In this document: one piece after another, positions 43,225-52,594 of the stretch
Layout of the letters: every line of letters begins with the position of its first letter
Position numbering within the stretch: position 1 is the first letter of the stretch
Origin: Lysinibacillus_B sp042920265
Lineage (GTDB): Bacteria; Bacillota; Bacilli; Bacillales_A; Planococcaceae
Length of the DNA stretch: 64,000 nt
NCBI RefSeq assembly: GCF_042920265.1
Contig: NZ_JBDQZI010000007.1
Span: 1-64,000 of the forward strand
Direction of reading: 5' to 3'
The notes under the pieces: generated by a model
Seen by the model: only the letters and a program-made list of their open reading frames with translations
Told to the model about the DNA's origin: nothing
Database searches by the model: none
Made by a program: the position numbers and the translations under genes

Positions 43225-44055
43225 ATGAAACAATGGTATTTTATTAATTCGGGACCTTGTCGTCCATCATTTAATATGGCGCTAGATGAAGCGTTATTAA
43301 ATTGGCATAGTGAGAAGTTGATTCCACCAGTTATTCGGTTTTATGAATGGAATCCGGCAACATTGTCGATTGGATATTTCCAACGTGTACATAAAGATAT
43401 TGATCTGGATGAAGTACGTCGTCAAGGGTTAGGTTTTGTCAGAAGACCAACTGGGGGGCGTGCGGTACTACATGAACATGAGTTGACATACTCGATTATT
43501 GTCGAAGAAGATTATCCGAATATGCCGAAAACGGTCACAGAAGCATATCGTGTACTAAGTGAAGGGATATTGCAAGGATTTCAAAATCTCGGTTTAGATG
43601 CGTATTTTAGTGTGCCCGATACAAAAGAAAAGCAACAAGATTTAAAAAACCCGAAAAGTGCGGTTTGTTTCGACGCACCAAGTTGGTATGAACTTGTCGT
43701 AGAAGGGAAAAAAGTAGCGGGAAGTGCACAAACGCGTCAAAAAGGTGTTATTTTACAACATGGCGCGATTTTGCTCGATTTAGATGAAGAAAAGTTATTA
43801 TCTGTGTTTAAATTTTCAAGCGAAGCCATACGTGAAAAAATGCGTGTAAAGCTTCCTGAGAAGGCAGTAGCAATCAATGGGTTAGTAGACAAGCCATTTA
43901 CAGTAGAACAGTGTATAGTAGCCTTTAAACAAGGTTTTCAAGCGGCATTAGAAATTGAGCTAATCCCTTATGAATTAACACCTGAGCAATTAGCATACGT
44001 AGAACAGTTAGAAAAGGAAAAGTATGCAAACGATGAATGGAACTTTAGAAAGTAG
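43225..44055 (+). CDS. lipM: Octanoyl-[acyl carrier protein]:protein octanoyltransferase LipM
   Basis: Transfers octanoate to the H protein of glycine cleavage, the first step of lipoate synthesis in Bacillus. In the 276-residue protein, SGPCRPSFNMALDEALL, RPTGGRAVLHEHELTYS near residue 73, KSAVCFDAPSWYELVVEGKKVAGSAQTR near 148 hold the acyl-accepting Cys and the conserved Lys. HGAILLDLDEEKL follows. TGGAGGC precedes the ATG. Its place after the gcv operon makes biochemical sense. Confidence 0.95.
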   Translation: MKQWYFINSGPCRPSFNMALDEALLNWHSEKLIPPVIRFYEWNPATLSIGYFQRVHKDIDLDEVRRQGLGFVRRPTGGRAVLHEHELTYSIIVEEDYPNMPKTVTEAYRVLSEGILQGFQNLGLDAYFSVPDTKEKQQDLKNPKSAVCFDAPSWYELVVEGKKVAGSAQTRQKGVILQHGAILLDLDEEKLLSVFKFSSEAIREKMRVKLPEKAVAINGLVDKPFTVEQCIVAFKQGFQAALEIELIPYELTPEQLAYVEQLEKEKYANDEWNFRK

Positions 44056-44200
44056 AACGTTTGTTTGAAAAAAATTTCCTTGTACAAAACGTTGATATAA
44101 GCGGGTTTAATATAAAATAAAAAAAATCAAGCCCTTGTTTGAAAAATAATTCTGTAGTAATCTTTTCTAAGTGCATAAAATACAACCATATATATAGAAA

Positions 44201-44247
44201 CAAATACTCAAATCAAACACAACATCTTGTGTTTGGTTTGTATTTTT
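44201..44247. promoter_or_regulatory. Long inverted repeat with NrdR-like box before nrdJ
   Basis: CAAACACAA and TTGTGTTTG flank CATC, and the pairing extends further out to give a long stem followed by TTTTTT near 44242-44247, so it can work as a terminator for lipM. The centre, 44217-44232, reads ACACAACATCTTGTGT, close to the NrdR box consensus of ribonucleotide reductase genes. Which function is real cannot be told by eye. The rest of the 250-bp gap holds nothing else clear, and no B12 riboswitch. Confidence 0.5.
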
Positions 44248-44306
44248 TGTTATGGATAGGTATGATTATGGAAAAGATTTAAAACAATTAAAGAGGGGGC
44301 TCGTTG

Positions 44307-47232
44307 ATGGAAAGTGTGCTAGAGCAAACCATCCAAGTAGATCAGCTCAACAAAGATATTGAGCAATTCCCGCAAGTGCATCCGATTACACCGGACATGC
44401 ATATTACGCATAAAGGTGTATCACGTCTTGTGATGATTGACCGTTATTCATTTAAGGATACGGAAAAGAAAACGTTAAAGTCAGGCGATTTTGTTGTGTT
44501 AACTGTCAAAGAAGACCCAAAATTCCCGGCACGTGGACTTGGAATCGTTCAATCCATTAATACTGAAACAAAAACAGCAGATATCTTAATCGAGGAAGAT
44601 TTCCGTCATGTACTAGAAGACGAAAAAGAACAGTCAACAGGAATTATTACTCGTTCATTGGATATTATTGAAAAACCGCTTGAAATTTATTATGAACAAA
44701 TTGCCAAGCGTAATGCGACAGGTTTAGCGGCTGTTGAAAAAACGGCAGCACTGCGCCAAGAATGGTTTGAAAAGTTTTATGAACAGCTCGTAAGCTTAAA
44801 ATTCATTCCTGCAGGGCGTGTTATTTACGGAGCAGGTTCGCAAACGGATGTCACATTCTTTAACTGTTATGTAATGCCATTTGTGGCAGACTCACGTGAA
44901 GGGATTAGTGATCACCGCAAGCAAGTAATGGAAATTATGAGCCGCGGAGGTGGCGTAGGGACGAATGGTTCAACACTTCGTCCACGCAACACATTAGCGC
45001 GCGGTGTTAATGGTAAATCAAGTGGCTCTGTCAGTTGGCTTGATGATATTGCCAAACTGACGCACTTGGTTGAGCAAGGTGGTTCTCGTCGTGGTGCCCA
45101 GATGATTATGCTAGCAGATTGGCATCCAGATATCGTAGAATTCATTATTTCAAAAATGCAAAATCCACGTATTCTTCGTTACTTAATGGAAAATACAACG
45201 GACGAGTCCATCATTCGTCTAGCAAAAGAAAAGTTAAAATTCAAGCCTTTATCGCCACAAGATGAAGCGATGTATCAAGGGATTGTGAATTATAAAAACA
45301 TCCAAGGTTTAGGTGGATTTAGCGATGCGATCATTCGTGATGCAGAAGCAAAGCTACGTGATGGTGGGACATACTCTGTTCATAATTCAGAATTCTTAAC
45401 AGGTGCCAATATTTCTGTCACATTAACAAATGAATTTATGCATGCTGTTGAAAATGATTTAGATTTTGAATTGCGTTTCCCAGATGTAGCGAACTATACA
45501 CCGGAAGAAATGGCGATTTACAATGAAGAATGGCACAAAGTTGGCGATGTACGTGAGTGGGAACGACTAGGTTATGGCGTTCGCGTATACCGTAAAATCA
45601 AGGCGCGTGAATTATGGAACTTAATCAATATTTGTGCAACATACGCGGCAGAGCCAGGCATTTTCTTCATCGATAATGCAAATGAAATGACAAATGCTAA
45701 AGCATATGGTCAACAAGTTGTAGCGACAAATCCGTGTGGTGAGCAACCGCTTGCACCATATTCAGTGTGTAACTTAGCAGCTGTAAACTTAGCTCAGTTT
45801 GCAGTGAAAGATTCAAAATCAGTAGATTACGAAGCGTTACGCCAAACAGTGAAAGTAGGCGTACGTATGCAAGATAACGTTATCGATGCAACGCCGTACT
45901 TCTTAGAAGAAAACCGTAAACAAGCACTTGGTGAACGCCGTGTTGGACTTGGTGTCATGGGGCTAGCCGATTTACTTATTTACTGTGAAAAGGAATACGG
46001 TTCAGAAGAAGGCAATCAGCTTGTCGATGAGATTTTCAAAACGATTGCCGTTGCAGCATATGAAGCATCCATCGAACTTGGGCAAGAGCGTGGCAGCTTC
46101 CCGTTCTTACAAGGCGAAACAGAAGAAGAAACAAAACGTTTACGTGAAGCGTTTATTCATACAGGCTTTATGGAGAAGATGCCGAATCATATTCGTCAAG
46201 GCGTACTAGCGAATGGTATCCGCAACTCGCACTTACTAACTGTTGCACCTACGGGTAAAATTGTTGCCCCCTACATTTGTAAGAATGTAGCGTAAACTTG
46301 GCTATATGCGGGAAACTCTGGCGTATCTTTTACTACCTAGCTTTGCCAGCTATCAAACGGTAAAAATGTAAAAGTGTTGGTTTTTAACCTACCAGACAAT
46401 CCGCAGGGAAGTCGTGGCTGACCCCTCAACGACTACATGCCGAGCAACCAGTTCAACCTTGGAACATCAGTTCTTGTTTTATAATTAAATAAAACAAGTT
46501 GGGGATGATTTAGATGAAAAAATGGTTGATGATATAGTCTGACCCATATGGCGACATATGGAACGGGTACTAATAATCCCGTCCTCTAGTATATAGAGAG
46601 TAACAATTGTGAGCACAGGTACAATGGTAGGCGTTGCTACGGGGCTTGAACCATATTTCAGCTTCACATATTACCGCTCAGGACGCCTTGGGAAATTCAT
46701 CGAGGTAAAAGCGGAAATTGTACAAGAGTACTTAGCAGCAAATCCAGGTGTAGATGAAAATAATTTACCGCATTGGTTCATATCTTCTATGCAATTAACA
46801 CCAGAGGCACATGCAGATGTACAATGTATTATCCAAAACTGGATTGATTCATCGATTTCGAAAACAGTAAATGCACCAAAAGGTTATACAGTGGAGCAAG
46901 TAGAAAAAGTGTATGAACGTCTATATCGCGGTGGTGCAAAAGGTGGCACAGTATACGTCGATGGAAGTCGTGATACACAAGTTTTAACACTGAAAGCAGA
47001 GGAATCTCATACAGATGAGCAACTGGAGTTTGAAGAGTTAAAACAACAAGAGGAAGAAGTAAAACGTGCAGTTGTATTAGTCGATACGATTAAGCCGTTA
47101 ACTCAAACAGATGTAACAATTGGTTCGGAAGTAGGGAACACTTGCCCAGTTTGTCGTCAAGGTACGGTAGAAGAAATGGGCGGCTGTAACACATGTACAA
47201 ACTGCGGTGCACAGCTAAAATGTGGTTTATAA
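44307..47232 (+). CDS. nrdJ: Adenosylcobalamin-dependent (class II) ribonucleotide reductase, split by a group I intron
   Basis: Makes deoxyribonucleotides using B12. Exon 1 is 44307-46256 (650 codons), exon 2 is 46612-47232 (206 codons and stop); joined they encode 856 residues in one frame. FFNCYVMPF (Cys187) and APYSVCNLAAVNL (Cys488) are the redox cysteines, NPCGEQP has the thiyl Cys477 with Asn475 and Glu479, and the exon junction rebuilds LLTVAPTG-STGTMVGVATGLEPYF. The C-terminal CPVCRQG...CNTCTNCGAQLKC tail is typical of this class. Without splicing translation stops at 46295. The ATG follows AAGAGGGGG. Confidence 0.93.
46257..46611 (+). ncRNA. Group I self-splicing intron, IA-like, without homing endonuclease
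   Basis: A 355-nt intron. P1 pairs exon GGGU (46253-46256, with the U-G pair) to GCCC at 46266-46269. P10 pairs the exon 2 start AGCA with UGUU at 46262-46265. The intron ends in the required G at 46611. P7 is GACTA (46431-46435, within CAACGACTACA) with TAGTC (46535-46539, within GATATAGTCTG). P9 is CCATATG-GCGA-CATATGG at 46544-46561, followed by ACGGG/CCCGT. The 3' half closely resembles the phage T4 td intron. No open frame of useful size is inside. Confidence 0.93.
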
Positions 47233-47260
47233 AAAAGCCGAGATAGTTTAAAAAAGTCAA

Positions 47261-47303
47261 GAAAAACACTCCTTTGGATATGATTTCAAAGGAGTGTTTT
47301 TTA
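47261..47303 (+). terminator. Terminator of nrdJ
   Basis: AAAACACTCCTTTG pairs with CAAAGGAGTGTTTT around a 10-nt loop, followed by T residues, soon after the nrdJ stop. Confidence 0.8.
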
Positions 47304-47408
47304 TTTTAAAAAAATTAGCAAAAAATGTATACTTTTTTCTTTTACAATTGTTATATAGGTGAGTGATCACTATGAACTAAAAATGGATAGCTAAAAGTTG
47401 GTGAGGTT

Positions 47409-47915
47409 TTGAATAATGAATGGGAGCAATTACTCCTTGAACATGCAAAAGTGGTATTTAAATATTTGATCAAAATTGGGGCTACGAAAGAAGATGCCGA
47501 AGACATTACGCAAGAAATGATTATAAAAACAATAGAATGTATCCAACAAATTGAACCAGAGAAAATGCGGGCGTGGATGTTTAAGGTAGCGATTCATCGC
47601 TATTATTCTCTTTATAACAAAAATAAATCCGTTGTCAGGTTAAATCATGATGACTTGGAACGTTTAAAAACAGTTTTTGAACATGTAGAGAGCGATTTAT
47701 TGATGAAAGAGCAGGCAAATGAATTGGTAGAAGCATTGCAGGGACTTCAGCCCAAGTTTCAACAACTGCTCATTTTAAAGTATTACATGGAACTATCGTA
47801 TAAAGAAATCAGTGAGATTTTAGACGTAAAAGAAACGCTCGTGAAGACATATTTACAACGTGCGCGCAAAAGTTTTAAAAAGATTTGGGAGGAAAAAGGA
47901 TATGAGCAACGATAA
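47409..47915 (+). CDS. ECF-type RNA polymerase sigma factor
   Basis: A 168-residue sigma factor. Region 2: KYLIKIGATKEDAEDITQEMIIKTIECIQQI and MRAWMFKVAIHRYYSLYNKNK. Region 4: LQGLQPKFQQLLILKYYMELSYKEISEILDVKETLVKTYLQRARKSF. The TTG start follows GGTGAGG closely. The end overlaps the regulator gene by 14 bp. It differs clearly from the ECF factor at 19981-20475, so the window holds two separate sigma/regulator pairs. Confidence 0.88.
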   Translation: MNNEWEQLLLEHAKVVFKYLIKIGATKEDAEDITQEMIIKTIECIQQIEPEKMRAWMFKVAIHRYYSLYNKNKSVVRLNHDDLERLKTVFEHVESDLLMKEQANELVEALQGLQPKFQQLLILKYYMELSYKEISEILDVKETLVKTYLQRARKSFKKIWEEKGYEQR

Positions 47916-48918
47916 GGCAGAAGATATTTTCGATATCAAAAAAATGGAAAAAACTATCAGAAAAGCGAAGCGACGGGCCAATTGGAAAACAGTTTTGGTT
48001 ACGCTTATAGTTCTAGTTGTCGTCATGATTGTAGGTACAATTATGAATCGAAATATTAACTATAAATTAGAAAGGCCAGTGCAGTTTTCTGCTACAGGGT
48101 TTCATGAAATATCTGCACCGAATGAATTTATTGGAAAGCTTGAACGTTATCAAGGGATTTTAGGGGGAGAAAATCGTTATACCACTTATAAAATAATTGA
48201 AGGGAAAGTCGTTTATACAGGACAAGAAAGGTACGGATATGGACTCTTCCGTGATGAAAATTTAAATCGAATAGGCATTGAGTCACCAATCCTAATTGGT
48301 CCAACTTTGCATGAAGGAGATTTACAAAAACAGCACTATAACGAATTAGGACAGCGAGAAATGGTGTTTTTCTACCCGTTTTTGCAATATAAAACATATC
48401 GTAATGATTTAGCATTGCTTGATAATATGGTGGAGGACAAAGTAATGGAAGTTGCTTTATCTTTTGATCAGGGCTATACATTTGACGAGGTGCAATCAAT
48501 GATTTCAAACAATGTAACACTCACTTGGCTTTGGGTGGATGATGTTAATGAAGATGCAGATGATTTTCAATATAATTATGTAGATGAAAACGGTGAAGTG
48601 ATTGTATTAGACAATTTACTTCGTTCAGAGCATACAGTTTATGGACTTTCTTTATTCGATGAAAATGGCGATATGAAAGAAGAGCCTGTCCGTCGCTTTA
48701 TTGGCGCGATTGAAGCAAATCAACAATTTAAAACGCGTTGGCAAGGTGAGTTTAAACGCTTATATGAGACACTAAGTAGAGAAGATGGTCAGTTAACCGA
48801 GGAAGACTTACAATATTATGGTGCAGTTGTCACAGGAAATGCACAAAACTTATCCCAATTAAAAGACTTACCATTTATTAAAGCTTCATCTATTGGGGTC
48901 ATTACGGATAAGTACTAA
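47902..48918 (+). CDS. Sigma factor regulator (anti-sigma) with Sigma_reg_N/C-type domains
   Basis: A 338-residue single-pass membrane protein. The cytoplasmic N-terminus (residues 1-30, IFDIKKMEKTIRKAKRRANWK) and membrane segment TVLVTLIVLVVVMIVGTIM match sigma-factor regulator N domains, and the large extracytoplasmic part (residues 50-338, with VAIHR-independent FPLQYKTYRND-like and VTLTWLWVDDVNED segments) looks like the matching C domain. GGAGGAAAAAGGAT precedes the ATG. It presumably holds the upstream sigma factor inactive until a surface signal arrives; this is inferred from family and overlap. Confidence 0.8.
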   Translation: MSNDKAEDIFDIKKMEKTIRKAKRRANWKTVLVTLIVLVVVMIVGTIMNRNINYKLERPVQFSATGFHEISAPNEFIGKLERYQGILGGENRYTTYKIIEGKVVYTGQERYGYGLFRDENLNRIGIESPILIGPTLHEGDLQKQHYNELGQREMVFFYPFLQYKTYRNDLALLDNMVEDKVMEVALSFDQGYTFDEVQSMISNNVTLTWLWVDDVNEDADDFQYNYVDENGEVIVLDNLLRSEHTVYGLSLFDENGDMKEEPVRRFIGAIEANQQFKTRWQGEFKRLYETLSREDGQLTEEDLQYYGAVVTGNAQNLSQLKDLPFIKASSIGVITDKY

Positions 48919-49267
48919 ACTAAGCTAGTGAAGCAATATTAATCGGTTCTTTTTCTGAGGAGCAAAAGGGAAAGAACAGTAATAACAAAAAGGTTCACAA
49001 CAAAATAGAGGGGCAATTCGCACATGAATTTGCTCCTGCTTTTTTATAAACGAGCTCAATTAAGACGCTCGTTGTTTACAGGAGGAACTAAAAGAAGAGA
49101 TTTCAGTTTTTCTTGTGGTTTAAGAACCTATTAAGTGATAATAAAGTTATTTCATTAAAGGACCAGATTGCTAAACAAGCAGGAGTTTTATTAAGAATGT
49201 CGAAGTGGTTCTTTAACAGGGATTTTAATTGCCTGCAAAGAAAGTTAAATGATGGGGTGTGAAGAAA
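48919..49267. other. Intergenic region with one terminator
   Basis: No gene seen. A hairpin at about 49007-49046 (GGGGCAATTC with GAATTTGCTCC, then TTTTTT) probably ends the sigma/regulator transcript. A second small inverted repeat, ACGAGC/GCTCGT, lies near 49050-49073. Confidence 0.5.
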
Positions 49268-49720
49268 ATGAAAATCATTTCTGTAAAAGAAAATCCTGAA
49301 TTTAAGGATAGAGCCATTAAATATATTCAAAGTAAATGGGCAAGCGAACAAAATATGATGGTATTTGAAGACTGTATTACCCATTGTATTGCCCCCTCTA
49401 ATCCATTGCCACAATGGTATTTATTGATGGACGGTAATAAAATAATTGGTTGTGCAGGTATTGTTACAAACGATTTTATTAGCCGTATGGATTTATATCC
49501 TTGGTTGTGTGCTGTATACATAGAAGAGGAATACAGGGGAAATGCTTATAGTTCGATATTATTAGAAAAGGCGAAGATTGATGCAAAAGTAGGAGGTTTT
49601 AACCATTTATACCTCTCTACAGATCATATCGGGTTATATGAAAAATTTGGATTTGAATTCATTGGTACTGGATATCATCCGTGGGGAGATAATTCTCGTA
49701 TCTATAAAACAACTTTGTAA
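49268..49720 (+). CDS. GNAT family N-acetyltransferase
   Basis: A 150-residue acetyltransferase. LLMDGNKIIGCAGIV is strand 2-4, LCAVYIEEEYRGNAYSSILLEKAKIDA near residue 80 is the acetyl-CoA-binding motif A with the R-G-N turn, and LYLSTDHIGLYEKFGFEFIGTG is motif B. It resembles members that act on small molecules. The ATG at 49268 is chosen after GGGGTG. It is alone, with a hairpin after it near 49735-49768. The substrate is unknown. Confidence 0.85.
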   Translation: MKIISVKENPEFKDRAIKYIQSKWASEQNMMVFEDCITHCIAPSNPLPQWYLLMDGNKIIGCAGIVTNDFISRMDLYPWLCAVYIEEEYRGNAYSSILLEKAKIDAKVGGFNHLYLSTDHIGLYEKFGFEFIGTGYHPWGDNSRIYKTTL

Positions 49721-49885
49721 TATTCCATTAAAGGGCGCGATTCTGTATTAAGAATCAGCGCTTGTTTTCATTAAAGAACCATTTAATCTAATTAGAAGTT
49801 AAGTTAGGAGTAAATGAATGGAATATAATGAACCTTTTAACATACACAACGTCTGTTTAAAAGAAATAAAATTAAGAGGTGCTTC

Positions 49886-50321
49886 ATGAAAAAAATTTTC
49901 TTTCTTGATAGGCATAATATTGTCGATAGCACTATTAACTGCATGTTCAAGTTCTTTAGCTTCAACATCACCTAATAGTGAAACAGCCTTAATTCAAGTG
50001 GTAAACAACTCTGATAACAAAATCCGTTTTGTTGAATTGTATTTTGACCAAGATTTAAAGCAACCTACAACACAAGGTGCAGCCAATGCGGATGGTTCAG
50101 CTCTTAAAAAAGGAGACATTCTTAGTTTTGAGCTGAGTAGTAGTGAATTCGATTTAAACCAACCAGTTACAATTAAAGCATTTGTAGAAATCGACAATGT
50201 GAAAATGTCTGCGGGAACTGTTGAATCAATTCAACTCTCGAAGGGGAATGCATTTAATTTTGAAATAACTGAAGATACATCATCTAATGTTATATTTCAA
50301 AAGTTAGAAACGGTTGAATAA
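49886..50321 (+). pseudogene. Lipoprotein gene with one-base frameshift in its signal sequence
   Basis: GAGGTG and the ATG at 49886 start MKKIFF but the frame is wrong after a run of seven A residues (49889-49895) and ends soon. With six A residues it would read MKKFSFLIGIILSIALLTACSSS, a perfect lipoprotein signal, and continue through 50321. The mature part (about 120 residues, TALIQVVNNSDNKIRFVELYFDQDL) is a small beta-rich domain of unknown role. A TTG at 49905 could start it but lacks a ribosome site. Mutation, slippage or sequence error are all possible. Confidence 0.65.
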
Positions 50322-50482
50322 AGTTAAATATTAAACAGGGCGATTGCAAAAGAAATCAGTTACTCTTACACTAAACTAATTAATAGAGGCTAATCGTTAT
50401 TCAATTAAAAGGCGCTATTGTGGAATATCAAAGGTAGAAAATAATCGAATTTTTTAATAAAAGTCTTATACTTAGTTAAAAC

Positions 50483-50525
50483 GAAAAACTCCACTTTGAT
50501 CGATTTTTCAAAGCGGAGTTTTTGC
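50483..50525. terminator. Bidirectional terminator upstream of the TauE gene end
   Basis: AAAAACTCC-CTTTG pairs with CAAAG-GGAGTTTTT around a 10-nt loop. It lies between the lipoprotein gene and the convergent permease gene. Confidence 0.7.
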
Positions 50526-50591
50526 ATGTGCTGTTAAATAAGGATTCAATAGCACTTTTTAATCAAACTTTATTTTAAACCTACATCTTTG

Positions 50592-51356
50592 TCATACAAA
50601 GAAATAATCATAGCCATTTTTTAAAATGAGAATAATTGTGACGACAATAAATAATACGCGGATAAAGCCGGTCCCTTTACTAAGTGCGATTTTAGAGCCT
50701 GTATATGCCCCTAAAATCATCGCAAAGCCCATAATGAGGCCGTACGTAAAATTCACTGCCCCAAGTAGTAAAAACATCAGCAAGGCGGCTAAGTTACTTG
50801 TGAAATTAAGCAGCTTTGAACTGCCCGATGCCTCGATAAAATTAAAGCCCATAAAGAGCAAAATAAAAATCATAAATGAACCTGTCCCAGGACCGAAAAA
50901 GCCATCATAGAAACCTAAACCAATGAGCAATATTAAACTCAGCCATTTTTTTTTGCCTGTTGCTTTGCCGCTCGTTTCAACGTTGCCAAAATCTTTTTTG
51001 ACGAACGTGTACGCTAACACGGCGATCAGTAATATGAGTACAAGTGGTTGCAAAATATCCGGAGAAACTTGATGGACAGTAAACGCTCCTAACAAAGAAC
51101 CGACAAACACAAACGGTACAATAGGCCCGAGCATTTTGACATCAATTTTTCCAGCACGTAAAAATGTAATCATACTTGTAAAATTGCCCATTGATGCGGC
51201 AAGTTTATTTGTTGCGATGGCAGTGGCAGGTGGTAATCCCACAAATAATAATGCCGGTAATGTAATGAGTCCACCACCGCCAACGATTGAATTAATAAAA
51301 GCCCCCGTAAAGCCAAAGAAAAATAACGCAAGTATTGAAAAAATATCAATCTCCAT
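50592..51356 (-). CDS. TauE/SafE family membrane permease
   Basis: A 254-residue protein with about eight membrane helices in two repeats. GFTGAFINSIVGGGGLITLPALLFVGLPPATAIATNKLA is the family signature in repeat 1, and GFYDGFFGPGTGSFMIF with ASGSSKLLNFTSNLAALLMF in repeat 2. The family exports sulfite, sulfonates or similar anions; the substrate is not known. The ATG at 51356 follows AGAGGTGAAAC; the upstream open extension is ignored. Confidence 0.9.
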   Translation of the reverse strand: MEIDIFSILALFFFGFTGAFINSIVGGGGLITLPALLFVGLPPATAIATNKLAASMGNFTSMITFLRAGKIDVKMLGPIVPFVFVGSLLGAFTVHQVSPDILQPLVLILLIAVLAYTFVKKDFGNVETSGKATGKKKWLSLILLIGLGFYDGFFGPGTGSFMIFILLFMGFNFIEASGSSKLLNFTSNLAALLMFLLLGAVNFTYGLIMGFAMILGAYTGSKIALSKGTGFIRVLFIVVTIILILKNGYDYFFV

Positions 51357-51485
51357 AGTTTCACCTCTTTTCATCGTAGACATATGATATGTCAATTTCA
51401 ATTTTCTGTAAATAATTATATAGCACTCGTTTTTCACGATGCATTAAAGTATAGGGATAGGGCGTTCTTTACTTCGGCTAACGGA

Positions 51486-51521
51486 AAAACAGGCTACCGC
51501 TTTTGCAGTTAGCCTGTTTTT
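51486..51521 (-). terminator. Terminator of yqhQ
   Basis: AAAAACAGGCTA pairs with TAGCCTGTTTTT across the loop, directly downstream of the minus-strand yqhQ gene. Confidence 0.75.
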
Positions 51522-51522
51522 A

Positions 51523-52473
51523 TTAGTCATGATGTAATGTTGCTGCAATTTCTGGGTTCGCTTCAACTTCGTGTAATTTGTTGAAAGAAGCGATTGCGAC
51601 TTCTACTTGGTCGTCTTTTGGCTCTTTTGTCGTTAATAGTTGTAGCCATAAACCTGGATAGCCTAAATAGCGCAGTATAGGCACATTACGCACTTTATTT
51701 GTTGCTTGTAGTACTTCAAACGAAATGCCAATGACCACTGGAATTAATAAAATACGCGATACAAGACGTACCCAAAGCGGATCTGTTGGGACTAAGAAAT
51801 AGACGAATAAACCAACAATGACTGTAAATAAAATAAAGCTTGAACCACAGCGATAGTGAAGGCGTGATTGATTTTGGACATTTTCCACTGTTAATGGAAG
51901 ACCTGCTTCGTAGCAATTGATTACTTTATGCTCAGCCCCGTGATATTGGAATACACGCTTAATAATGGGCGCCATCGAAATAATGTACAAGTAAGCAAGT
52001 AGTAAAATTAACTTAAAGCCTGTCTCCAGTAAAATTTGAATCGTTTTTCCTGGGAACCACGGTTTTAATAATTCGGCCATAAACATGGGCACGAGCGTAA
52101 AAATGAATTTACCGAATAAGAAGGATAGTACACCTACAACAGCAACACCAAGCCACATTTGTAGCTTACTCATTTCTTCTTCTTCGCCTTCATCCTCTTC
52201 ACCAGGGTTGACATCATAACGTGAGCTGGCAAACTCTAAATGGCGTGAACCAAATCCAGCAGATTCCATTAATGCTACAACGCCTCGAACGAATGGTATC
52301 TTCTTTAGTTTTTGATAAATCGGTTTTTTCTCTTTTTTCAAATGGTAATAGTCAATCGAGTCATCATTTCGTCGAATTGCCGTTATCATATGATCTTGCC
52401 CAGCGAACATCACGCCTTCAAGAAGTGCTTGTCCGCCGTAAACAGGTGTTTCCTTACTCAATATCGACACCAC
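51523..52473 (-). CDS. yqhQ: DUF1385 membrane protein YqhQ
   Basis: A 316-residue membrane protein of the DUF1385 family. YGGQALLEGVMFAGQDHMITAIRR opens the domain, and FQYHGAEHKVINCYEAGLPLTVENVQNQSRLHYRCGSSFILF near residue 175 is the highly conserved core with His, Glu and Cys. Several membrane segments surround it, and an acidic loop (GEEDEGEEEE) is near residue 92. The start is weak: GTG at 52473 or 52470, with no strong ribosome site. Function unknown. Confidence 0.88.
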   Translation of the reverse strand: MVSILSKETPVYGGQALLEGVMFAGQDHMITAIRRNDDSIDYYHLKKEKKPIYQKLKKIPFVRGVVALMESAGFGSRHLEFASSRYDVNPGEEDEGEEEEMSKLQMWLGVAVVGVLSFLFGKFIFTLVPMFMAELLKPWFPGKTIQILLETGFKLILLLAYLYIISMAPIIKRVFQYHGAEHKVINCYEAGLPLTVENVQNQSRLHYRCGSSFILFTVIVGLFVYFLVPTDPLWVRLVSRILLIPVVIGISFEVLQATNKVRNVPILRYLGYPGLWLQLLTTKEPKDDQVEVAIASFNKLHEVEANPEIAATLHHD

Positions 52474-52594
52474 TCTCTACTAATCTCAAAATTTCTACCT
52501 TTCCATTGTACTAAATTTTTCAGAAAATCACTACCTGTCTGCATAGTTATGTGAAATAACGGATACGCTGAACACAGAAAGAGGTGATTTTTTT

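Noticed and set aside
44056..44306. Cobalamin riboswitch before the B12-dependent reductase
   Set aside because: No B12-box-like sequence or aptamer core was seen.
46257..46611. Intein or simple frameshift in nrdJ
   Set aside because: The insert has stop codons in frame and no intein motifs, while group I pairings explain it exactly.
46609..47232. A separate gene starting at GTG 46609
   Set aside because: The GTG straddles the intron 3' end. The following residues are the direct continuation of the reductase, and no ribosome site precedes it.
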